From assembly GCA_009103225.1 (NCBI GenBank), contig RHPI01001327.1, positions 8,722 through 72,721 of the forward strand: 64,000 bases of DNA, written 5' to 3'. This document shows, piece by piece, positions 23,497 to 34,039 of the stretch. The stretch's first letter is position 1, and each line of letters starts with the position of its first letter. Position numbers and translations under genes: made by a program. Source of the stretch: Chlorokybus atmophyticus (Eukaryota; Streptophyta; Chlorokybophyceae; Chlorokybales; Chlorokybaceae). Under the pieces are notes generated by a model. It was not told where the DNA came from and made no database searches. It saw only the letters and a list, made by a program, of their open reading frames with translations.

Positions 23497-25600
23497 GTGG
23501 GATAGAGACAGACATCCTGTAGCGGGACCATGTAGCTAGAAGATGAGGAGACAGCCACATTCTTCCATTCTTTTCCGTTCCTTTGTTTGGCGATCAGAGC
23601 CACGACAGCGGTGGTGGTATTAACTGGCATCCGCTGCCAGATATATGCCTATGTCATGCTACATACGTGTGAGTATATGCGAGTGAGGAGGTGACACACA
23701 CTCTCACTCTACATTAGTAGTTCAATGTTCAGCCACTATAGCTGATGCTCAGCCAGGGGTAATGCTAGCTTGTGGTAGGCATTGATGTCGAATAGTGTTG
23801 GCGAGTTGTACACTATGCAGTTCGGACTGAGCTGGCGTTGTTTGTTGTAGACATAGGGACCCATTCAGCCCTATGACTAGCTGTAGCTTACAATATGCAA
23901 TCATACCATATGTGGCGTTGTCCAAGCGTATGCAAGGACTATGAGTGCGTTGGCATAGTCATTCAGGAAGAACTCCCACCATCGCATACTGTTGATTGGT
24001 GTTTGTTCATCAGCTGCATTACATGAATGTCATGCACCGCGACATGTAGTGTTCATGAGAATGGCTGCGTGACAATGCACATGTTGTTGGTCACATGCAT
24101 CACCACAAACAATTAAATGTATACGCGAATGGTATATGTGACGATGGTCACATACAATCACCACGAGTCTATTTGATAATAACTCAGCTATTGTTGGGGC
24201 ATTTGCCATACAAGAGCTTTGCATGTGTAATAAATGATGGATGAAAGCTAATCGAGAATGTGTCACACCTAGCGTACATGTTGGTTATGCATTGTGACAA
24301 GCATTCATGTGCAAATGGGGCATATATGAATTTCACTTCTTATGCGACTTGAAGTGTAAATGAGGGATAAAATGTACATCTTCAGCACATTCACCCCTTA
24401 TAGCTTGGCTGTTAGCAATACACTGTAAGATGTCAACCTGCTTGCATTATAGCTTGAAATTACAATTAAAACAATTATAGTAAGCATAATCATATATATG
24501 CCGTAATAAAAAGAAATAGAATTGAAATTGATCATAAATCAACTTCGCTATTGAATACAAGCTGAGCGCTGCAAGCCATATGCAAGTGCAATCTAGCTCA
24601 GATTTTACTGTTATTGTGTGATTCATGTTTGCGTCGGCTCCACGCCGTGGGGGACTTTATAATATCCGGCACAATTAAATACATGCAATTGCAACCCCAT
24701 GTTTTTTCATGTTGACGTGTGACATAACGAAAAGATGTTGATCGTGATGTAGCACACAAGAATACATCATGTGAACTAATACTCATTGTTTATTACATAT
24801 ATATATATATATATATACTCAATGCATTGTCTGGTACACTTGAGTTTTGCTCAATGTTATGTGTAATATACCAATAATGGTACTAAGTTCATCAAGTAAC
24901 GCTACATACTAGGTAGTACAACGCAGCAAAATTGCAATCTTCTTTGATGATGCGTCATTACACATAATGAATGAATTTAATTGAGACGGATAACACAAGC
25001 GCGTTTTCAATTTTACTTCTTCTTCTGTACAATAATTGGGCATATAAAATACAATTAATTCTGTGGTAAGTTACCCCTTGGCTTTTACCATCCTCAATAA
25101 TGACAGTTCCAAAACTTTTCCTCTTTACATGCAACATAACCATTGCCATGTATTATCTGATCACATTGCATAACATTCTTGTGGTATGCAGTTTTGCATA
25201 TATAATATAATGCCATCAACAATTTTAAGGCTGAAACTTATACAGCGTTTACAGTGCTCGAAGATCGTTAATAGGCAACCAAGTAGCTAGCTCTGCATGC
25301 TTATAATGGCATTTGAGTGAACATGGTAGCCGATTTTTTGTAGAGCCATCTTGTATAATTAATACATTTGTTGTTGATTTTCATATTAGAATGAAACTCA
25401 TTATACATAATCCTTGACAGTGTAACATAAATGAGGCATGTACGGGACATTTAACTCCTCCTACAGAGCTGACCCTTGCGTCCATAATCTAATGGTTAAA
25501 GCGCCAAATTACAATTGTACACCTGACATAAAATTTTTATTAAATATCTAATAAAATAATTTCGTTCAGCACAAGTTGATCAACTTGTTATTCTGTCGAA
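23497..25600. other. AT-rich intergenic DNA
   Basis: No coding exon was recognised on either strand. It includes an (AT)n run at 24797-24817. At about 25478-25508 a string resembling the 5' half of a tRNA (TCTAATGGTTAAAGCGCC) lacks a matching 3' half, so it is not called a tRNA. Confidence 0.5.
24797..24817. repeat. (AT)n microsatellite
   Basis: About ten AT dinucleotides within AT-rich intergenic DNA. Confidence 0.9.
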
Positions 25601-25605
25601 TAGAA

Positions 25606-25880
25606 CCCCCCCTTACACCCCCCCCCCCCCCCCCNACTTTGACATCATGATCACCGTCGCTCGTTGGAGTTGTCTCACCTGTTGTATATCAGATGTCAGC
25701 GGTGCTGCACTAGGCCAAGCTGGTTTCTTTGATTGCAACAGATGTCATGCATTATACTACTCATTGCCCCCCCCCCATCAATGGGGGGTGTTGTATTGAG
25801 GTACCATCTTGCCCGTAAAAGGGGGTGCCCAACAAAGCCCCCCCCGATTTTCAATGGGGGGTTGTAATAGGGGGGGTATT
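25606..25880. repeat. Poly-C/G hairpin patch enclosing a copied 133-bp segment
   Basis: A C-run of about 17 ends in an undetermined base at 25635. Bases 25636-25768 are then identical to 31700-31832. A second C-run begins at the right edge and forms a hairpin with GGGGGG (CCCCCCATCAATGGGGGG, about 25769-25786). A similar imperfect hairpin follows at about 25830-25861, then a G-run at 25869-25875. The arrangement suggests either an insertion into C/G-tracts or a mis-assembly. Confidence 0.85.
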
Positions 25881-26271
25881 CGACGAAATACGGTGCCGGT
25901 AGACTCACGGCAGTAACCTTGACAGCGGAATTCCTTGCTATATAGGAGACTTACCCTTTGCACGATGCAAGTTGCACCTGAGCATGACTTTAATGCGCAA
26001 GTCAACGGCTTTGAAAGCTTGAATGTATATTCGCTTCAGCCAATCAACAAGCGGCTTTTCGATCCTCGCGAAACCTAAAGTCAAAACTGTCACTCTGGTT
26101 TTGCTAGACAGACGCAACACACTTGGCTTCAGCAGATGTCAGCGGATTGTGTCTCGGCTTCATTCATTTCGCGCCCAGCGGCAGGGTTTTCCCGTTTCCG
26201 TTGTGGTTTTTGGAGTTTGAATCTGACGGGGCGGGTGAACGTTGGCGGCGGCGGGGGGCAGCGCTGGCGTC

Positions 26272-29200
26272 ATGAGCGGGGCAGGCGGCGGCGGAGAAGG
26301 AGCAGGAGCAGGAGCAGGAGGAGCGACTGTCGCTGGTGAGTCAAGTCTCAAAACGCCGTTCCAGACGCGGCTGCCGGCCCCACCAGGGTCCGCCAGGAGA
26401 GCCACAGCGGTGGGTGAGGGGAGAAGGGAGAAGGGGGTGTACAACCCTACTCTTCTGCATGCTCTGACTTTTCTTTCTTATTTCCTTCCTTGCCTTTTTT
26501 CTTTCTCTTGTGCAAGCGTCGATGTGTTTGTCGCAAGCTCCCATGCACTGTTAACTTAACTTGAGACCGTCTGTTTGGCCAACGCACCTTGCTTCAGGGC
26601 ACACTTGTTGATACTTTGTGGGCTGTTGTGTCAACTTCAGCGTAAGGAGAACATTGCGCCAGCAGCAGCAGCTGCGACGGCTGCAGGCACCGTTGGGCGA
26701 AAGAGGAAGCTTTCTCCCACAGACGCCCCCACGCAGATGTTTCACGCCGGAGGGGCCCGCAGCGAGCAGAAGCCTCTGGCAAAGAGGCCGGCGCTGGCCA
26801 GCTCATGCACAAGCCTGAGGGAGCTGAAGGAACGGGACGTCAACGTGCCCAAGCCACTGACCGACTCGTGGGAGTCTCTCAACGATGACGAGGTCGCCGC
26901 CGACGTGGAGGCGCTGCTGGCCAAACGCATTGTCGCCAAGAGCAAGTTCGACTACAAGGCAACGCCAGTCCCCCCGCGCAGTGTTGTGCATGCTTTGTGT
27001 GAAGTGCATGCGTGCGCAGTGCGTGAAGTGCGATGCACTGCCTTGAAAGCTCGACAGAGCCTTGTCTTGCAAGTACTGAGGCTGATATAATTCTGCAGGG
27101 TAAGTGTGAGCTGCAGACCGAATACATCCGCGAGTTGCGAGCATGTGTCAAGTATTTGCAGGTGGGTAGTGGTCAATGCGTGTGCCAGCGACTATTGCAG
27201 TTTGTTGTCGATATCAACGTTCTTGACTTTTGTCCCACAGGAAACAAATAACGCCAATGTCGCGTGCAAGGCCAACTTGCAGAAGAAACTCGCAATCGAG
27301 ATGCAGCTGAGCGTGGACAAGGGTAGATGTTTTCTCTTCTGAGTGCTTGCTATGGAAGCGATTGTGGCCGCTAACATATGGTGGCATGTTGCAGTTCAGC
27401 AGATGAAGATAGCTCAGGACGGTCTGGAGAGGGACATGGAGGCACTGCGAGGTTTGTGCACCGATTTTGAACACAGGCTGATGGACAGCGATAGAGAGAA
27501 GGCCGATCTGCAAAGCGAGAATGATGATGCTCATGCAGCATTGAAGGTGGAGTCAGTGCGCATGGCTTGCTCTTACTGCTGATATGCTTGACCGAAGCAA
27601 TCGCACGATTGTTGCTTAGCGAACTCAACACTGCGCACTGACGAAGTGTGCTTCCCTCAGACTGCACAGGATGAGATTGCTCGTTCTGAAGTTGATCTCC
27701 TGCGAGTGCGAGCTGACTTGTCCAAAGCGCAGGTCAGCACCTTTAATGTGCTGACTTTTCTTGTATGTTTGGATACAAAACTCTCATGACGTCAACTTTG
27801 AGGTTGTGTTTCGGCCATGCAGATCGACAATGGCAACTTGCAAGAGTGCATCCAGAAGCTGCAAGACTACAACGGGAGCCTGCAAGAGTACAACAGCTCT
27901 TTGCAGAAAGACGTCAGCGCCTTCCATGAAGAAAAAGCTGCTTTGCAACAAGACAAGGCAACCCTGCAGGTGCGAGCACATGCCATCCATCAACTTGCCA
28001 TGCTGCAGACATGCAATGCGTAGCTGAAGGTGGTAATCACAGGAAGAGTTGGGGGCGTTCCGTGGGCAATCAACTGCGCTGCAAGGCCAGCTGGAACTTA
28101 TCAAATCTGCCGGTGTTGAAGCAGAACGGGCGCGAGAGGTACAAGCATCATACAGGCGTTATGCCAGTATGTTTGCCACTGCCATGCTGGGTGTTTTGTT
28201 GTTAGCATCAGCTGTTGCACATGGCAAGAGCTGCATATAATGAAGCCACAATCACTGTAACAGGCACTGGTCGAAGAGAGGGCGAGGCTCACTGCCGAGT
28301 TACGCCGGTGCATCGAAGAGCGAGACAACATGTCGTCCCAACTGCAAACACTCAGCGCGGATAACGCTCGGTACCGTGAATGCACGGGCAAATCTGCTGC
28401 AGAGATGCAGAGCCTTGAGACCAAAGCAATGGCACTTGAGGTGTGCAATGCAATTCCTGTATGTCAGTCTCTGTGCTTGCTAAACAGCACGTTGCTACAA
28501 GCACAGCTCCTGACATGGTTTCCAACTGCAGGAAAGCTACACCACACAGGCGGACCTTGTCAGCAGTTTGCGGCACCGTATTCATGTTGCCAACGCAAAA
28601 GTTGAGGTATGTCCTCATGATGTGATGTCGCAGCACAGCATATTTGGCTGCGACATCATGTATCAAGGAGGTGATGCACGTGCGCTGCAGCTCGCAGAGG
28701 AGAGACTCGCAGACAAGGAGAAGGAGTGCGACCGCCTCAACACCCGCTGCACGGAGCTGGAGGCGGACTTGGTTGAAGCTGAACGCGTCCGATTGGAGGG
28801 TGAAACTCTGCGTCGCAAGCTGCACAACCAGATTCAGGTTTGTTGAGCTGCTCAAGCATTGGCAAGAGGTCTGCACCTTTGCTGACTCGTTATGCAGTTT
28901 GTGCGTTGGAGCAGCATACATTGGGTTGGCCAAAAGACTCCATAGTAACTGAATGTGTCATCTTGTGCTTGTCTTTCTGGCTACAGGAGTTGAAAGGGAA
29001 CATTAGAGTGTTCTGCAGAGTGCGGCCAGCTGGTGTTGAGGAGAATGCGAGCTCCAGCATGCAACCGGCCCCCATCCTGTTTCCTCAAGCAGCAGAGCTG
29101 CAAGGACGAGGGATAGAGCTGGTGCCCACTCCAGGTGACCATCAGACAGCGTGAGTGCATCCAGGTGAACTGTTGCTGACCAAAAGTGATCTCATCCACC

Positions 29201-30679
29201 TCGCAGGTGCTGCCACATATCCGTTCACCTTCGACCGGGTCTTTGACGGCAATGCCAGTCAGGGTGAAGTATTTGTGGAGATCTCTGAGCTTGTGCAAAG
29301 TGCACTTGATGGTTACAAGGTAAGTGCAACAACGGCTGTATCTGCATGGGCATCCTATGAATGGGTAAAGTTCGTCATCAGCAGCAAGTTGATACATGGA
29401 GCACACTCATTTGCATGCTTTGGCAGGTCTGCATCTTTGCATACGGCCAGACTGGCTCCGGCAAGACATTCACCATGCTCGGCAGCAGCGATGCCCAAGG
29501 GCAGGGCATTGTGCCAAGGTCCTTGCAGCAAATCTTTGAGATCAGTCAGGTAACCGTGTCACCAACATTGGGAGCATGCCATGCGCAGGAACTCGAGCAG
29601 AGGCGTACTAACATGACGTGTGTCTACGCAGGCTCTTGCACAGCAGGGATGGAAGTTCTCAATGCAAGCATCGATGCTCGAGATATACAACGAGAGTCTG
29701 CAGGATCTGCTCGGCAACAGTCTGCCGCAAGGGAAGCAGCACATCATCAAGCACGACCCGCTGGGCAACACGGCCGTCACGGACCTCACATGCGTGCAAG
29801 TGACGAGCGCGGCAGAGGTGTCGTCGCTGCTGCAGCATGCAACAGCACAAAGGTGACATCTGATTATCGCTAGCGTGCTGTGCGTGAACTTTGTGTTGAG
29901 TTCAACCTAATCAGGTCTGTTGGGAAGACGGCCATGAATGAGCGGTCGTCCAGAAGCCACTGTGTTTTCACGCTGCGCATCGATGGAGAGAACACGGTAT
30001 GTGACGGGGTGCCAGGCATCAGTGTGTCATGATGTCATTGAGATGCGGATTCAACAGTGGCGTTATCTAAGTTGTAATTTCCTTGGCCCTGAGAGACCGT
30101 GCTGTTTGCAACAGGTGACGTCCAAGCAAGTGAGGGGCGTATTGAACTTGATCGACTTAGCAGGCAGTGAACGCCTGTCCAGAAGCCAAGCCACTGGTGA
30201 CCGGTTGAAGGAAACGCAGGTGCTTCACCAAACCTTGATGCTCTGCATGGAGCAAGACCTATTAACTGACACATTGCATCAAAACTGTCTGTTGCAGGCC
30301 ATCAACAAAAGTCTGAGCAGCCTTGGGGATGTCATATCAGCCATTGCCAATAAGGAACAGCACATCCCTTACAGGAATTCAAAACTGACATATCTCCTCC
30401 AGGTATTTGTGTGTGTTGCTAAATGTTGCGAGATGTCGCAACGAGCTGGTTGTAAGGCACACTAGGTGTTGTCCTTGTTTGTGTTTTGCCTTTGACATAC
30501 CGTGTGTGTGGCAGCCATGCCTTGGTGGTGACTCTAAGACCCTGATGTTTGTCAACGTTGCCCCGACACGCGAGTCCATGCCGGAAACGCTGTGCTCGTT
30601 GCGCTTTGCAAGCAAAGTCAACTCTTGCGAGATTGGTGTGCCGAGGCGCCAGGTGAAAGTAGACAGCAAGTTGGGATGA
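26272..30679 (+). CDS. Kinesin-14, C-terminal minus-end-directed motor
   Basis: Microtubule motor of the Ncd/ATK/KIFC1 class, acting in spindle organisation. Exons: 26272-26409, 26641-26958, 27099-27161, 27241-27322, 27395-27546, 27661-27732, 27823-27969, 28043-28138, 28264-28440, 28532-28606, 28691-28837, 28987-29134, 29207-29319, 29427-29549, 29632-29852, 29915-29996, 30115-30219, 30298-30402, 30515-30679; 842 residues. The N-terminus is Gly/Ala-rich with a basic RKRKLSP patch, probably microtubule- or nuclear-targeting. A coiled coil runs over about residues 180-485. The class-defining neck-motor junction is [14 protein letters not shown], followed by P-loop GQTGSGKT, switch I NERSSRSH and switch [11 protein letters not shown], ending in [11 protein letters not shown]. 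Intron 2 (26959-27098) has a GC donor. The first ATG was chosen; an in-frame upstream TTG is not needed. Confidence 0.92.
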
Positions 30680-31269
30680 ACCTGTTGTTGCAGTGCGTGC
30701 TCGCTTGCAAATGTAGACCAACACCGGCGCGAATGCTAGCATCCAGTTCATGCTATTGTGTTTGTGTTGAGTCGCTGTGCAAATTGCATAATGCTGTTGC
30801 CATGCCAATTGGCTGCAAACAACTGCAGCCTTACCTTAGACATGGCATGCACATGTGTGTTGAGTTGCAATGCTTGACACCAGCACATTGCATGTGCTGT
30901 ACAAGCTGTAGGCAGATGCCGCATCTGCCTGCAGCTTGTACAGTCGTGCGCTAAGTCACCAGCGCAAGACACTGGCGCTGTTGACAGCATGGTGCAGGCA
31001 GGATGTACTGGTTTGCTGTACTAGTGTTGCACGTGAGTAGTTGTGCATCCCGTCTGGCATCACCCGCCATAGTCGAGCTTTAGTTTACTGTGCTCACTCC
31101 TATCTATGCTATAATTCTCCTCGTATCAGCTGCCAAGTGTGTATGCGCTGGTTGCAGCTTGCATAGTGGTTATGGAGGCAAAGTGGTGTGTCTACCGTTA
31201 CTCACGCAGCTTGCCAGCGACCCAAGCATTGTTGACATCAAGTTGATTATCCAGGTTACTATCTAGGCT
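30680..31269. other. Intergenic DNA downstream of kinesin-14
   Basis: No coding exon was recognised. It contains a near-perfect hairpin (listed separately) and a second short inverted repeat, CCAGCGC...GGCGCTG, near 30959-30980. Confidence 0.5.
30897..30943. repeat. Tight 23-bp-arm hairpin
   Basis: Arms 30897-30919 and 30921-30943 are reverse complements with one mismatch (tolerated as G:U in RNA) around a single central base. Each arm contains ACAAGCTG or its complement and GCAGATGC or its complement. It may be a palindromic tip of a mobile element or a structured RNA. Confidence 0.85.
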
Positions 31270-31699
31270 ATAAATTATCCAGGCAGGTATTATCCAGAAC
31301 TGCAGCGAGAGCCATAATAACTGTGGCCTGCGCTGCGATGTGACAAATATGCGCTGGCGGAAGGCAGTCACAAAGCGTGATAGTTATCATGTCTCCAACT
31401 CGCGAGCATCCAACGCTCAGCGCGTAGAAGTGGCCAACAAATGCATCAACGGGCGACCCATTCAACCGTGGGGCGAAATTGCCAACGGGATCAGCGTGTC
31501 TGTCGGGAAACTTTTGGAGCAAGCTTTCGCCCCGGAATGGACTTGGGCAAGCTTGGCTCTTCGGCAACGGAGTACATGCTTCCCTTGCTACGCAATTTAG
31601 TTTGAGTTGTGCAGCACAACTTGTGCATTGGCTTAGTCGCGGAGAATATTCACCTGGTCAGTTCATGATACATGCAAAAGCAAGATATGGAGGACGCTC

Positions 31700-31832
31700 A
31701 CTTTGACATCATGATCACCGTCGCTCGTTGGAGTTGTCTCACCTGTTGTATATCAGATGTCAGCGGTGCTGCACTAGGCCAAGCTGGTTTCTTTGATTGC
31801 AACAGATGTCATGCATTATACTACTCATTGCC
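31700..31832 (+). repeat. Source copy of the 133-bp duplicated segment
   Basis: Identical over 133 bases to 25636-25768. Here it sits in normal-complexity DNA within the retroelement remnant region, without flanking C-runs, so it looks like the ancestral context. Confidence 0.9.
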
Positions 31833-32108
31833 ACGACCGGTGCAGCTTCAAGCACCAAGTTTGATTGATAGAATGTATCCTGCGCACGTGCACATTGGGC
31901 CTGTGTGCTTTGCTGATTGAAACCTTGCTAGCTTGGCAAGCTCAAGCTACGTCTTGGGCAGCCAAGCAGCAAGCTAGCGTATGCGGCAGCTAGCTAACAG
32001 CTGCTGATGTGAAAGCCAACTCCCCCTATCGGCTATGCTACAATGGCGCAGTCGCATCACAATCTGCACCTTGTCATTGTTACCGGTAGAGTGTCAGCCC
32101 GACAAACA

Positions 32109-32867
32109 TACGATCCGCACAGCAAGTAGGTACAAGGCAATGTCAGCTTGGTCAGCCACCGGGCGGTGTTGCAAATCAAGCCTGCCACGTGGGTACACCG
32201 CGGCTCGAGCCCCTACAATGGGCTGACTAAGTCAAGTGCGGTCCCGCGGCTGGCCAACAGCACGCATTGCTCTATGTGCATGTGGGATGAACACCGCATT
32301 GCCACTCACGATGCTGTGCGTGATGGATTCGCCACCATTATGAGCGAGGCAGGGTTCGTGGTGCGTTGCGAGGTTGTTGGTGTGCTGCCTATGCGTGCGC
32401 ATGAGCAGCAGGGGCGACGTATGGACATTGTCACGTGTGAGCCGTGAAGCGATCAGCGTCTGCTACTGGATGTCACCATCACGGAGCCTCACGCCAGGCC
32501 AAGAGCAGGCGTGCTGGCAGCAGAGAGAGTGAAGAGGGCGAAGTATGGCGACCATGCAGCAGCTGACACTTTGATACCGCTGGCAATTGAGACATACGGC
32601 TAGATGGGGACCCCAGCTGTTGATCCGTTGGCCATGTGTGCGCGCCGTGTGATTGATATGAGAGAGCTGGAGTTGCGGTTCATTTCCCGCCTAGTGACAC
32701 AGTTGCGGCAGCGCATCTCGTTAGTGTTTCAGCGCTCTCAGGCTGCAGCGATCATTGCATTAGTGGCAGCAGCAGTGAGATCAGCGCCATCACATGACGC
32801 ACGGCCGGCACGAGACACTTCATTGACGGACATTGCGGGCCTGACAGTGGCGGACTTGGTGTAGTTG
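32109..32867 (+). pseudogene. C-terminal remnant of a retroelement reverse-transcriptase ORF
   Basis: One plus-strand frame holds a coherent protein end interrupted only by two in-frame stops, TGA at 32445 and TAG at 32601, and finishing at a TAG near 32862. Recognisable features are a Cys/His cluster (HCSMCMWDEHR), ATHDAVRDGF, then RRMDIV...LLLDVTITEP and VKRAKYG...PLAIETYG. This is the acidic/Lys pattern of a PD-(D/E)XK-like fold found at the end of some algal and animal non-LTR polyproteins. It closes with a basic helix, QRISLVFQRSQAAAII. The polymerase core was not identified upstream. The assignment rests on memory of the family pattern. Confidence 0.6.
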
Positions 32868-34039
32868 GCTTGATTGTAGCGATTACAATAGTGCAGTATT
32901 GTATGGACCCGTGTATTCCCATGTAATACAGTCAACGTTAGCACAACCCACTCCTCGGTTGTGACCAGAGGGAGAGGACAAGCATGCACCCTCTGCTGTA
33001 GAGGCCTAGCGTAAGAGTTGCGCTGAAGCTGGTAGAACCTCTAACTTACCTAGGCATAGCGCATGCATTGCTTGCTCTCTCGCTGTACAGAGCATGGGGC
33101 GACGCGCTTGCGCCAAGCATAACGCATTGTCATCCCATGATCCGAATTCCTGCAAGCCGCGTGGCTTGCACGGAACGTGCAAGACTGCACTCCAACGCAG
33201 TAGTCACTTCACTTGCCTGAATGGGAACACCCTAGCTGCGTGAGGTGTCTGCACTATTCGATAGAGATAAAGTGTTGATATATCGCAACGTGATGCAGTG
33301 CATCGTGGTAGTCTGGACTCAACAATGGACCAGGACCTACCTGTGTTAGGTCGGCTTTCGCACAATCCATCGCACACGAAGGTACCTCGCAAACAATGTT
33401 CGAAATAAGGCTCAGTTAATGTTCGGCCCGCTGTTTCGGCAGTTATGCACTACCCTGGCGCGCAGATGGCAGGTGCTCACCTGGGATATGCCATTGGCGA
33501 CGCTAGTGCAGGCCTACTGCATACCTGATTGGGGTGCTGACAAAGACGTTCACATTTTCATGCGTGCGACTTGGCCAATGCAGCGCAGCCGAGCAGAGCC
33601 TCTGCTAGGGGAGTTGGCTTTCACATCAGCTGCGCAGCTGATGTAAAAGCACGCCGCATGCGCCAGCTTGCCAAGATAAGAGTAGTAGTATACTGATATC
33701 TTGGCAAGCTGCTTATAGTGCGGGGCACATGCTTGCTCAGCCGTATGGGTATAAGAACTCCAGCAGGCACACCCTTACCGTCAGTCTCTCATCTTCTTTC
33801 TCGCCCCAGCTGAAGCTTGGCCGCCTGGCCAGCCTTGGCAAAGGTATGCTGCATCTCTGGCGCTTGTGCAATGCATGCGTGTGTCTATGTGCGTGTGCGT
33901 ATGCATACTGGCATGCTGTGTATGAGTGTGAGGTTGCAACAGCTGTCATCCAGACATCTGCTCCTGAGGTGGTCGCTTGCGTGTGCTACTTCTCAAAACG
34001 GTCTACCGATGCTAACTCTCGCTGTGTGCCGTCAGGAGC
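32868..34039. other. Intergenic DNA with hairpins and a short open frame
   Basis: Two strong inverted repeats at 33623-33711 are listed separately. An open frame of 75 codons (33419-33646) has no recognised family and may be more retroelement debris. A first exon or 5' UTR for the following gene may lie near 33.8 kb. Confidence 0.4.
33623..33711. repeat. Pair of neighbouring perfect inverted repeats
   Basis: An 11-bp-arm perfect palindrome with no loop (ACATCAGCTGC/GCAGCTGATGT) at 33623-33644. A second stem follows with 15-bp arms at 33664-33678 and 33697-33711 (CAGCTTGCCAAGATA and its complement) around an 18-base loop. The CTTGGCAAGCT word also occurs near 31934, so these may belong to the same degraded element. 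Confidence 0.8.

Noticed and set aside
25478-25510. tRNA-like 5' half (A-box-like TCTAATGGTTAAAGCGCC)
   Set aside because: No anticodon arm, T-arm or matching acceptor strand follows; at most a SINE or tRNA fragment.
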